From Kriegella aquimaris (lineage in GTDB: Bacteria > Bacteroidota > Bacteroidia > Flavobacteriales > Flavobacteriaceae), in assembly GCF_900103215.1 (NCBI RefSeq), contig NZ_FNGV01000010.1, positions 144,876-208,875 on the forward strand: a stretch of DNA of 64,000 nt, written 5' to 3'. A program made the translations under genes and the position numbers. Positions 36,688-45,801 of this stretch are shown one piece after another. Numbering within the stretch: the first letter of the stretch is position 1; each line of letters starts with the position of its first letter. The notes below the pieces were generated by a model that did no database searches, had not been told where the DNA came from, and saw only the letters and a list, made by a program, of their open reading frames with translations.

Positions 36688-37944
36688 TTGGAAACAATAA
36701 AGACAAAACGTATTTTATTTATTGGATATAATTTCTCCCCAGAATTAACCGGAATCGGAAAATACTCAGGTGAAATGATGAAATGGTTGGCTAAGAAGGG
36801 TCACCATTGTACTGTTTTAACAGGCTATCCCTACTATCCTTATTGGGAGGTGCAGCAGCCGTATCGAAAAAACCGTTTTTGGTATAAAAAGGAGGTTAAA
36901 AATTACGAGTCGGGCGGGCAACTCGAAATACTTAGATGTCCTATGTATGTTCCGAAAAACCCAAGCGGTATGAAGCGCATGCTTTTGGATACTTCTTTTT
37001 CCTTAAATGCTCTAGGGCGTATGTTGCCGCTATTATTCGAAAAAAAATACGATTGGGTGATTTCGGTCGCGCCATCCTTTCAGTTTGGTTTGTTGGGGGT
37101 GTTATATAAAAAGTTAAAGGGTGCAAAACACTTACATCACATTCAAGATTTACAGATAGAGGCCGCCCAAGATCTAGGCCTTATTCAATCGCCAAAACTG
37201 TTAAAAATTCTATACGGTACGGAGCGCTATATATTTAAAAACACCGACATTGTTAGTAGCATTTCTGAGGGGATGATTTCCCGTGTGGAGCAAAAAGCCA
37301 ATAAACCCCTGCTGTTCTTCCCGAATTGGACAGAAACAAACAAGTTTTTTCCCATTGGGGACAAAGCAACCCTAAAAGAACAGTTTGGTTTTAAAGCGAC
37401 AGATTGGGTGGTGCTATACTCTGGTGCCATTGGAGAAAAACAAGGGTTGGAGGCTATTCTATATACGGCGAAAGCACTTCGGGCTTATCATCAACTACAA
37501 TTTGTTATCTGCGGCACGGGACCTTATAAAGAGCGGTTGACGCATATGGCAAAAGAAATGCAGTTGGATAATTTGCGTTTTATGCCCTTACAGCCAAAAG
37601 AAGACTTTAATGCTTTTCTAAATATGGCCGACCTGCATTTGGTCATTCAAAAGGAAAAAGCCAGTGATTTGGTCATGCCCTCTAAGTTGACCACAATTCT
37701 TGCGGTAGGTGGATTGGCACTTATAACGGCTAACCCGGAATCTGGTTTGTATAAAATCGTTAGTAAATATCAGATGGGCTTATTGGTGGCCGCCGAAAAC
37801 CAGCAAGCCTTAAACGAAGGTATTTTAAAGGCTTTCCAAAATCAAGAGAATAAGTTGCTCAAAAAGGCCGCCAGAACCTATGCAGAACAATATTTGGCCA
37901 TCGACGAAATAATGCCAGCTTTGGAAAAGGAAATGTATGTCTAG
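36688..37944 (+). CDS. WcaI/WbuB-like glycosyltransferase (GT4)
   Basis: 418 residues. No in-frame ATG precedes the conserved start, so the TTG at 36688 is used (METIKTKRILFIGYNF). An ATG at 36669 is in another frame. The acceptor domain has NFSPELTGIGKYSGEMMKWL and GYPYYPYWEV, typical of the WcaI type; the donor domain has VLYSGAIGEKQGLEAIL and LVMPSKLTTILAVGGLALIT. It transfers a sugar, often fucose-like, to the growing repeat unit. It opens a plus-strand set of three genes (with the CapK-like and ATP-grasp proteins), divergent from the left set. Confidence 0.9.
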   Translation: METIKTKRILFIGYNFSPELTGIGKYSGEMMKWLAKKGHHCTVLTGYPYYPYWEVQQPYRKNRFWYKKEVKNYESGGQLEILRCPMYVPKNPSGMKRMLLDTSFSLNALGRMLPLLFEKKYDWVISVAPSFQFGLLGVLYKKLKGAKHLHHIQDLQIEAAQDLGLIQSPKLLKILYGTERYIFKNTDIVSSISEGMISRVEQKANKPLLFFPNWTETNKFFPIGDKATLKEQFGFKATDWVVLYSGAIGEKQGLEAILYTAKALRAYHQLQFVICGTGPYKERLTHMAKEMQLDNLRFMPLQPKEDFNAFLNMADLHLVIQKEKASDLVMPSKLTTILAVGGLALITANPESGLYKIVSKYQMGLLVAAENQQALNEGILKAFQNQENKLLKKAARTYAEQYLAIDEIMPALEKEMYV

Positions 37945-38157
37945 TTCTTCTTATGGTATTGATACTTTTGTCGATTATTAGTGTCATTTAAACTATAATT
38001 TGTAAAAGTTCACTATTCGCGTAGTATGTTTAGGTCTCTTGGCTTATACAACATACTTTTTATCACGGTATTCTGCTAGAGAATTAATGAAATACCAAAA
38101 CTAAATCAATACTTATTAAGGTTCCCGCCCTTTGGGTGTCGTCAATACGGTTCAATT

Positions 38158-39480
38158 ATGGGTAAAAGCTTCTCGAGAGCGGTTTTTTCGTTTAAAACTA
38201 AGGTGTTAAAGCCAAACATCAACAAGCTGTATCAAAACGCCGAAGCTGCTTTGCAGGTAGCGGATATTTCCGAGCTTAATTTTAAAAAACGTCAGAACCT
38301 TTTGGAGCACGCATGCATGCATTCTCATTTCTACAAGGAGAAATATGCAGGATTACCCTTTACGGAGGAAGGCATAAAAAGCGAAGAAGATTTTTTTGAA
38401 ATACCCCCATTAACAAGAGCCGAATTACAGGCGAACTTTAAGACGATTAAGGCTGATAATGTAGGATGGTTACAATACCGCAAGGCCAGTACTTCGGGGA
38501 GTACAGGTTTGCCGATTTCCGTACTGCACGATCGTCGGTATCCGGCTATGCTGATCCGATGGCGCATTCAAAGCTGGTGGGGCGTTCAACCTTGGGAAAA
38601 TCAGGCCTTCGTATATCGGTTTGAAAGATCCTTTTCAGAACGGCTAAAAAATAAAACACTGCTGTGGCCGACCAAGCGCATTTTTTTGGCAGCAGCAGAC
38701 CTCAATTCAGAGAAAATAAACAAATTTGTTCGTGATTTTAATCGCCTCAAGCCTACCTTGTTACAGGGGTTTGTAGATATCATGTTCGAATTTGCATTGT
38801 ATTTATTGGATAATAATATTAAAATCCACCCTCCCAAAATGGTTTGGGTTACTTCTGCCCCGTTATTTCAAGAACAACGGGAATTGATGGAGAAGGCTTT
38901 TGGGGCACCGGTTTGTGATCAATATGGAAACACAGAAATTTTAGTAATTGCAGCGGAATGCCCCGAGCAAAAAGGATTGCATGTGATGCACGATACCGCA
39001 CATGTAGAATTTGTGGACGAAAACAATAGGCCCGTACCCCCGAATACTACAGGTAAAATTCTTTTGACCGATCTTACAAACTTTGCCTTTCCTTTGATTC
39101 GATACGAAATTGGTGATCGAGGGAGGTATATGGAAAATTCTTGTAGTTGCGGGAGACCCCTTCCCTTAATGGAAAATATAAAGGGGCGCCAGACCGTGAA
39201 TATTAAGACCCCTTCAGGACTTCTGATACGAGGAGAGCACCTTATGGCCATGTTCGACGGCTATATGAAGGTTTTTAGGGAAATTCAATTGTGTCAAGAA
39301 GCCGATTTTTCGGTCTGTATTGATTATGTGCCCAGAAGCGATAATCAAGGAACGAAAGAAATAGAGAAAATGGCGCAATTGCTTAGGCAACGTGCACGCT
39401 CAGAGATTGTAGTTACCTATAAGGAAGTACATAAAATACAACGTGTCAATCAAAAAACACCTTTGATTATTAACCGTTAA
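38158..39480 (+). CDS. CapK/PaaK-like adenylate-forming enzyme
   Basis: 440 residues. The ATP loop YRKASTSGSTGLPISV (about residues 103-118), PKMVWVTSAPLF, DQYGNTE (the Y-G-x-T-E motif) and IRYEIGDRG are the core motifs of the phenylacetate-CoA-ligase branch of the ANL superfamily. CapK-type relatives occur in capsule loci and are thought to activate a carboxylic acid for attachment to the glycan. True phenylacetate breakdown is unlikely here because no paa genes are near. It is followed after 17 bases by an ATP-grasp gene, a suggestive pair. Confidence 0.9.
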   Translation: MGKSFSRAVFSFKTKVLKPNINKLYQNAEAALQVADISELNFKKRQNLLEHACMHSHFYKEKYAGLPFTEEGIKSEEDFFEIPPLTRAELQANFKTIKADNVGWLQYRKASTSGSTGLPISVLHDRRYPAMLIRWRIQSWWGVQPWENQAFVYRFERSFSERLKNKTLLWPTKRIFLAAADLNSEKINKFVRDFNRLKPTLLQGFVDIMFEFALYLLDNNIKIHPPKMVWVTSAPLFQEQRELMEKAFGAPVCDQYGNTEILVIAAECPEQKGLHVMHDTAHVEFVDENNRPVPPNTTGKILLTDLTNFAFPLIRYEIGDRGRYMENSCSCGRPLPLMENIKGRQTVNIKTPSGLLIRGEHLMAMFDGYMKVFREIQLCQEADFSVCIDYVPRSDNQGTKEIEKMAQLLRQRARSEIVVTYKEVHKIQRVNQKTPLIINR

Positions 39481-39497
39481 AAATACTATTGTTGCCG

Positions 39498-40550
39498 ATG
39501 CCCCCGAAAGAGAAAGTGAAACTGTTTGCAAAAAAAACGGAAGATAAATTATTAGTAAGAAGGTATCATTATATCTCCAACCGCCAAGCCTTTAAAGCGC
39601 TGGAAGAAGTAGAAAAAGATAATGGGAAACTTACGTCAAAATCGAAAAAGATAGTAGACGAATATGCTGTGGATATTTTGGGATGGAAAGGTTTCGCACC
39701 TTGGTTGTATGTTTACACAGCAATTAATGGGAGTTTTAAGGAAGGGTGGATACCCGATAACTATTATTTTAAAAAGGTTGTTCCAAAGATTCAGGGGGAG
39801 TATGGCAAAATCTCTTTTCTCAAATCGCTGAACAACCTAATTTTCCAAAAAGAAGTGGGGCCAGATATTGTGTACTTTATCAACGGCTTTTGGTTCGGGA
39901 GAAATTTTGAAGCCATTTCTACCGAGAAATTAGAAACAGTACTATTTCGAGAAAGGGAAGTAGTTGTATGTAAATCGGATCAGTCTTGTCAAGGTAGTGG
40001 TGTCTATGTGATAAGAAAGGAAGAATTTGATTTAAATGCGATACAAAAAATAGGCAATTGTACGATACAAAGTTATATTGAACAGCATCCCTTTTTCAAT
40101 GCTTTCTTGTCGGATTCAGTGGCTACTATAAGAATGACAACGGTCGTTGATTCTGAAAATAGAATTTCGTTGAGAGCGTGCTATCTTCGTTTGGGAAGGT
40201 GTAACGATACGCATATAAAGTCTATAAATCACATTCGCATACCGATTACCATAAAAGATGGCATGCTGCATGAGCAGGGTTATCTTGCGAATTGGAAGGT
40301 GGTTTATGAACACCCCGATTCAAAACTATCTTTTGCGGGTAAGTACATACCCAATTATAAGGAATGTGTACAATTGGTACTACAATTACATGAAAGGATG
40401 CCGATGGTAAGATCCATAGGATGGGATATCATTGTGGATGCAGCTGGTCACCCAATAGTAATGGAATGGAATGGCTATAGCAACGACATCAAATTTTCAG
40501 AAGCCACACAAGGCCCTTGTTTTAAAGATTTAAATTGGAATTTATTATAA
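39498..40550 (+). CDS. Sugar-transfer-associated ATP-grasp protein
   Basis: 350 residues from the ATG at 39498 (the frame extends to a TTG three codons earlier). The sequence contains ATP-grasp-like pieces: VVCKSDQSCQGSGVYVI (phosphate loop region), CTIQSYIEQHPFFN, SVATIRMTTVV and the metal-binding end GWDIIVDAAGHPIVMEWNGY with the E-W-N triad. This type is found in capsule clusters and is expected to form an amide or ester bond between a carboxylate and an amine or sugar using ATP. Placed right after the CapK-like gene, it may build a non-sugar substituent. The product is not known. Confidence 0.85.
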   Translation: MPPKEKVKLFAKKTEDKLLVRRYHYISNRQAFKALEEVEKDNGKLTSKSKKIVDEYAVDILGWKGFAPWLYVYTAINGSFKEGWIPDNYYFKKVVPKIQGEYGKISFLKSLNNLIFQKEVGPDIVYFINGFWFGRNFEAISTEKLETVLFREREVVVCKSDQSCQGSGVYVIRKEEFDLNAIQKIGNCTIQSYIEQHPFFNAFLSDSVATIRMTTVVDSENRISLRACYLRLGRCNDTHIKSINHIRIPITIKDGMLHEQGYLANWKVVYEHPDSKLSFAGKYIPNYKECVQLVLQLHERMPMVRSIGWDIIVDAAGHPIVMEWNGYSNDIKFSEATQGPCFKDLNWNLL

Positions 40551-40559
40551 AGAAAAGGA

Positions 40560-41465
40560 TCAAAGTTTGATTTGGTAGTTTTCTGAAATAAACTGCTTTA
40601 CTTTTTCGGTATCGTCGCCACAAGCTTTTTTTATTTCGTAGATCTTGGCATCAACCAGGGTGCGGTACCACCAACCTTGCATAAAATGCCATAAAAAACC
40701 TTCTTTGCCCTGCATAAAACCGAATTTAAAAAAATAACGATACATAAAATAGATAAACGAACGCCAGAACAAAGGCATATGGGCATACTTTTTTTTCTTT
40801 TCCCTTTTAGACTGCGCGTCGGCAGACATTTCGTATTGTTTGGCTTCTTCGGTTTTAGGTTCGATCAATGTAAATTCCAGATTCAATAATTCAATGGCTT
40901 CCCGAATGGCGTAGTTGTTATGCTTCTGTATCCACCAGCCTAAAGGATTTAAGTTATAATCGACAAAATAGCCATCAAATTGAATACTCTTCCCTTGGGT
41001 AAGTACAATATGCTCGTCCATCCATCGGTCTTCGCAAACCCCATGTCGATTTCGAAACAAGCGTAGCATATTCATTTGTACCATGCCTTTGGTCATCAGT
41101 TTATCCATGAAGTACATCTTACGTTCGAATACCACACCCGAAAAATCAGCCGATAAGTCTGGTATTTTTTGGTTGATTTCATCTATGAGGCCAGTTGTTA
41201 AATACTCATCGGCATCTAGCCTAAAAATCCATTCGGTTGTTATAGGAAGGTTTTTCAAGCCCCAGTTGAACTGCTTGGCATGGTTGTTTTCCCATTTGTT
41301 TTGGTAGACCTTGGCGCCAAGGGATTCAGCTATGGTTACCGTTTGGTCGGTCGAGAATGAATCGACCAAAAAAACAGTTTCTGAAAATTGTTGTGCATTT
41401 TTAATACAGCGCTCAATATGCTTTTCCTCATTGTAGGTTAAGATAATTGTTGAAATAGAATTCAT
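40560..41465 (-). CDS. Glycosyltransferase family 2 enzyme
   Basis: 301 residues, GT-A fold. The start ISTIILTYNEEKHIERCIKNA, the VDSFSTDQTVTIAESLGAK region and WIFRLDADEYLT with a D-x-D metal site are clear GT2 marks; WWIQKHNNYAIREAIEL is seen in the WaaE/LgtF-like branch that adds glucose to cores or capsules. It converges tail to tail with the ATP-grasp gene only ten bases away. It is probably expressed with the pyruvyl-transferase gene upstream of it, 240 bases away. Confidence 0.94.
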   Translation of the reverse strand: MNSISTIILTYNEEKHIERCIKNAQQFSETVFLVDSFSTDQTVTIAESLGAKVYQNKWENNHAKQFNWGLKNLPITTEWIFRLDADEYLTTGLIDEINQKIPDLSADFSGVVFERKMYFMDKLMTKGMVQMNMLRLFRNRHGVCEDRWMDEHIVLTQGKSIQFDGYFVDYNLNPLGWWIQKHNNYAIREAIELLNLEFTLIEPKTEEAKQYEMSADAQSKREKKKKYAHMPLFWRSFIYFMYRYFFKFGFMQGKEGFLWHFMQGWWYRTLVDAKIYEIKKACGDDTEKVKQFISENYQIKL

Positions 41466-41705
41466 CAGCCTTTAATTACTAGTTTTTAGCGAATTTCGGA
41501 GGTTTTTTGGTTTCAGCTTTTCGGCAGTTTGAAAAGGTGGAATCATAGCTATAGATACGTCGCTTTCATTGTCGGACCTAAAGCAAATAACCAGTACATT
41601 TATTTACTTAATATAATCCTTGCGCTATTCAAATAACCTAGCAATTTGAATATATATCCGATTTCTTTATCCTTTATATTACCTGATTGTTAAAAACCAA
41701 AACCT

Positions 41706-42845
41706 TTATTTCAATGAATTTTTTAAAAATTCAGTAGAAATACCGATTTGCTTGTCCAATTTCCTTTTAACTTCTTCAAAGTTTATATCATTTAACTTGT
41801 CTAAGTTAACTTCATCACCTTCCCGTAAAAGTCGTTCTTTTAGATCAACTACGGTCATCAAACTTTCTTGCCTGCTGTTGTTGTTTTTGCTGGCAGGGGT
41901 TATCGTATAAAAAGGCTTTTCAAAAATCAGGGAAAATATACTGCCGTGAAAAGAGGTTGTTAAAACAACGCTTGCCCCACTGTATAGGCCTAAAAACTCT
42001 AGTGGGCCAAAATCTCTGATATTTAAAATTTTGTCATCAGGTTCCAAGGGCATTTCATTCTTACAGACGCGAATGATTTTATAGCCTGTCCTTTTTTGAA
42101 TTTTATAAGCCAATTCTTCGGCATATTTATTTTTCTTAAAAATAAAAAATAAGATATAAGGCTCTTCTGTTTTATAGGGAACCAGTAGCTCTCCCCACTC
42201 GTTTTTAGAGAGCAATAACGTTGGATCGACCACGTGCGTGGCATCTTTGTCTGAAATACTTTTGATAATTTTCACACCGTCACTTTCCCTGGTGCTGGTA
42301 TGATTTAAATTGTTCAACCATTCTTTGTATTGGGGGTGGTATGTTTCGTTTACATGGCCCACTCCGAAACTAGAGGCATACGAAATTTTATTTGCGCTTT
42401 CGGGAGCAAAGGTTAAAAAATAGGGGGCCATGTTGGTGCCGTTGTTCGGGTTCCAGACCTGATCGCTACCGACGATATAATTATCATATTCCAATTTAGC
42501 GTTGTATAGGTCTGAATAGCTTTTATAAACCGGTGATAACGCTGTGTGCTTTTTATGAAAATCGTCAAATCGTTGCTTCCTTTTTCTTGCAATCTCAGGA
42601 TACTTGAACGCGCTATATTTGTCCAACCACTTCAATACTAGGTCTTTCAGGCTATTTTTAAATGAGGTTTTTATTAAAGGTTTTGAAAGTTGTTCACTTT
42701 TATAATTAGGATTTTTATAGTAGAGATAATTAATGATTTCATTGTCATATCCCATTAGTTTTAGTTTATGGTGCAAAGCAAAGGCCTGTAGTTCGGCGCC
42801 ATAATTATTAACATTAAGAATGGTAATGATTCCTGTTTTTTTCAT
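41706..42845 (-). CDS. Polysaccharide pyruvyl transferase family protein
   Basis: 379 residues from the ATG at 42845 (MKKTGIITILNVNNYGAELQAFAL); the longer frame to 42911 adds an unsupported 22-residue lead. Family marks are NYGAELQAFALHHKL, YIVGSDQVWNPNNG, KISYASSFG and the C-terminal VVLTTSFHGSIFSLIFEKPF. These enzymes add ketal-linked pyruvate to sugars, giving the glycan negative charge; some relatives reduce coenzyme F420 pathways, which is unlikely here. It is flanked by a GT2 gene and by a gene-free stretch before the GH16 genes. Confidence 0.9.
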   Translation of the reverse strand: MKKTGIITILNVNNYGAELQAFALHHKLKLMGYDNEIINYLYYKNPNYKSEQLSKPLIKTSFKNSLKDLVLKWLDKYSAFKYPEIARKRKQRFDDFHKKHTALSPVYKSYSDLYNAKLEYDNYIVGSDQVWNPNNGTNMAPYFLTFAPESANKISYASSFGVGHVNETYHPQYKEWLNNLNHTSTRESDGVKIIKSISDKDATHVVDPTLLLSKNEWGELLVPYKTEEPYILFFIFKKNKYAEELAYKIQKRTGYKIIRVCKNEMPLEPDDKILNIRDFGPLEFLGLYSGASVVLTTSFHGSIFSLIFEKPFYTITPASKNNNSRQESLMTVVDLKERLLREGDEVNLDKLNDINFEEVKRKLDKQIGISTEFLKNSLK

Positions 42846-43772
42846 TTTGACTATTTGTAAACGTGCAGGGTGCACAGCGTCGTTTTTGACTGGGTTTTTG
42901 ATGGCTTTCACCTTTCAATTACGGATAAAGATACTATTGTTATTAATACTTGAATGTTTAGAAATTGATAGGTTTTCTTAGGCACGTTATTTTTGAGAAC
43001 TCTCTTTTTTTCTTGTCTATTTCTTATGAAATATTCATTTTGTTACCTGTGATTATAGCATTCACGCAGGCAAGAATTTCTTAAAAATTGGGATCAAGCC
43101 ATTTGGAGGGCACAAACGCTGTAGGTGCCAAGAATTTACATTTTCTTCTTCTTTAAGTATTTTGAGAGACATTGAATAAATGGCGTAGACCTAAATCTAC
43201 TTTCCTTCGTTTGCATTCTTCTAATAGCTGGTTGTGATATACAATATTGATTTTCTTCTACCATTGAACACCCATCATCGATCGATATACCTTTTTAAAG
43301 GCATATTCCCTATAGTTAATGGCAAGAACCGATAACCTCTTCGCGCAATAATTTTTTTAAACGGGCAGGCAAGGTCTGTTTTATTACTGTTCAGAGGGTG
43401 CCTTTCAGGCTATATTTATGTTAGATGGGGTTTTATTCTTCTGCGATTTTTCTAATTATAAGCATGTTTTTTAGTTTTCTGGTAAAAACAGCTTCATTGA
43501 ATTTTAATGAAATTCCTTTTAAATACTAAACACTCAATATCACCGTTGAATCATGGTGAATATTGGTTGCCCCCTACTTTAGGGTCTTTGGTAAAGTGAT
43601 TTGATGATCGCCAGGCCAAAATTTTGACACAATTGAAAAGTGAAATGGAACGGCTTACAAAGACAGTAAATAGTCTAGTAATACCTGTCAAAGTAGCTTA
43701 GTAGACTAAGAAACCGAATATCTGAAAATCAGATGATACAAGCATCATCAGCAATATATAAAAATAGGAAAC
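42846..43772. other. Gap between the pyruvyl transferase and GH16 genes
   Basis: About 930 bases between divergent genes. Frames on both strands are broken every few dozen codons. No relic could be matched to a family, and no repeat or clear promoter was seen. It is long for an intergenic region and may be old decayed coding DNA. Confidence 0.4.
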
Positions 43773-45338
43773 ATGCGCATATTTATGAAATATATACTTT
43801 TAATAATCTGTATAGCGTCTTGTTCTCAAGATGTTTTTCCGGTGTATCCAGAGGAAGAGAAGGTTGTAGCAGAGGGTATTCTACCGCTATATTTAGAAGA
43901 AAAAAGAGTCTTTAAAGAAAATGTACAAGAACAGGCTTCCTTTGTTGCAGATTTTGATTCCGGAACCTTTATGTTAAATGGGAAGAGCGGTACCAAAGCT
44001 TCGCTTGTTGACCCCTATAGAATACAACCCAAGGGCACCAATGAAGGGGTTAAAGACAATGCACTGCTGTTTCCCTTAAATGCCCTGGGCGTGACGGGTG
44101 ATGAATGGACTTATTGGATAGAGCTAACTTTCCCCGAGAATGTTAGCTGGACGGATTATAATTTTTTTGCGGAAGCGGGAACTTTAAATCGCAGTACCCG
44201 AATTGTACATCGCATTACTCCCGATTTGCGCTGTGTCTCGGAATTTTATGGAGGTGATGATGCAAGTTATCAGGGAAGCGAACGATCTAGTTTTTCTGTG
44301 GGAGGCGGTACGCGAATTCTCATTCAGCAAACAATTGATAAATCTAGTGTGATTACGAAACTTGGTGATGACCCCGTTTGGCAAAAAGAGGGCATTTCAT
44401 TCATTAGTTTTCAATATTTGGCTGTGGGAGCCGATTTATTGGGCTTTCAAGAGTTTCCGGAAATTAAAATAAATCGTGTACTTGTTTTCGATAAAAAAAT
44501 CCATGACCCTATTATTGAAAATCAGGGTTATGATGTTTCCGCGTTTACGGAAGAGGTGTTTTTTGATGATTTCGATTCACTTAATTTACGTGCTGGTGCA
44601 CCGAATAATTATAGGTTCAGTCAAGGTGTCTGGACTCCCCGGTTTTCCTATACTGACAATGAGGTTTCTCCTAAAGGATGGACAGCGGAAGATGCAAATT
44701 CCTACAAGGCGGACCCTACCTACAATTGGCCCGATGGATGGTCTCCTTTTGATATTGACAATTCTACACTGAAAATTCGGATGGACCGCACAAATAAGGC
44801 CAACCTGATTTCAGAAATGCCGATCAACCCAGCTACGGGCCAGCCTTATGAATGGGCTGGAGGGGTGCTGACAACCAAACACTCCAACACGTTTAGAGCA
44901 CCTTGTTATGTAGAGGCGCGAATAAAATTTCCGTCGGGGAAAGGGTTGTGGAATGCCTTTTGGCTCTATAATAATTATGATGGGCACAAAGAAATCGATA
45001 TTGCCGAACAATGGACTGCCGATTTAAAGAGTTATGGAGTGGCACAACACAACTTCAATGGCACCGAGATAATACATGAGGCCTTATTGATGAATACAGG
45101 TATTGATCTGACTCAAGATTACCATCGCTATGGGGTAGTATGGGCCGACGGTAAGTTGGTGTTTTTGCTTGACGGCAAAGAAATATACACAATACCAGAA
45201 CATCGGTCTTTAAGTGGCAGGGCCCTTTATATTATTCTTAACACAAGTATTGGTGGCTATCAGGGAGATCCCGATGGCACCACCCCCGATAGCAACGAGA
45301 TGTTGGTTGATTGGGTAAGGGTTAAGGTGAGAAAATAA
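43773..45338 (+). CDS. GH16-family lipoprotein with one N-terminal module
   Basis: 521 residues. A lipoprotein signal ends in IASC (Cys17). An unrecognised module spans about residues 55-245 (ASFVADFDSGTFMLNG ... FQYLAVGADLLGF ... INRVLVFDKKI). The C-terminal GH16 domain (about 265-521) contains KEIDIAEQW, with nucleophile and acid/base glutamates 407 and 412 around Asp409, plus the GGVLTTKHSNTF and LWNAFWLY blocks seen in ExoK/ExsH-type endoglycanases. It probably cuts a beta-glycan at the cell surface, perhaps the polysaccharide made by this locus. The next gene is a larger paralogue on the same strand. Confidence 0.9.
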   Translation: MRIFMKYILLIICIASCSQDVFPVYPEEEKVVAEGILPLYLEEKRVFKENVQEQASFVADFDSGTFMLNGKSGTKASLVDPYRIQPKGTNEGVKDNALLFPLNALGVTGDEWTYWIELTFPENVSWTDYNFFAEAGTLNRSTRIVHRITPDLRCVSEFYGGDDASYQGSERSSFSVGGGTRILIQQTIDKSSVITKLGDDPVWQKEGISFISFQYLAVGADLLGFQEFPEIKINRVLVFDKKIHDPIIENQGYDVSAFTEEVFFDDFDSLNLRAGAPNNYRFSQGVWTPRFSYTDNEVSPKGWTAEDANSYKADPTYNWPDGWSPFDIDNSTLKIRMDRTNKANLISEMPINPATGQPYEWAGGVLTTKHSNTFRAPCYVEARIKFPSGKGLWNAFWLYNNYDGHKEIDIAEQWTADLKSYGVAQHNFNGTEIIHEALLMNTGIDLTQDYHRYGVVWADGKLVFLLDGKEIYTIPEHRSLSGRALYIILNTSIGGYQGDPDGTTPDSNEMLVDWVRVKVRK

Positions 45339-45801
45339 GGACGGTTTTGCTAACTGGCTTTGTGCCTAAACTTGGTCGCTGCAAACAATAAAACGACCAT
45401 AATTCAATCTATATCGATTGCCTCTGGCAACGGTAGTATTGGCTAATATCTTCGTTTTTGGCGATATATAAAACTATTCCCACCTTCTTGTTTTGAAATC
45501 AAAATGGAACCAGAGTGCTGTTTTAATCCAATTTATATTACGACACAGGGATTTTGGCAACCCATGTTGTATTTGAAAGCGTGTAAACCACCCCTAGAAT
45601 CATTTGTTGGTCAAAATTCAGAACAATTTTAAGGGTGCCGCCGCTCTTTTTTCTGGTCAAATGTTAACATTTTGATTGTTTCGTCGAGTTTTCCTAGATT
45701 TTTTAGGTTATAGTGGGCTTTTTTGTGTAATTCATCGTTTTAATTATACGTTTAAACGATTTTTAATACAAGTTTGCAAAAACTTTAATAAGCAAAAAGC
45801 A
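45339..45801. other. Gap between the two GH16 genes
   Basis: About 460 bases without a supported gene. A minus-strand stretch near 45480-45570 faintly resembles the end of a sensor kinase but is too broken to call. The second GH16 frame extends upstream into this gap to a TTG at 45676 without adding a plausible signal peptide. Confidence 0.4.

Noticed and set aside
36669..36728. ATG start at 36669 for the WcaI-like glycosyltransferase
   Set aside because: It is in a different frame and stops after 20 codons. The TTG frame already contains the complete N-terminal strand.
45480..45570. Sensor-kinase-like fragment between the GH16 genes
   Set aside because: The resemblance (a run ending in ISKQEGGNSFIY) is too weak and broken by stops.
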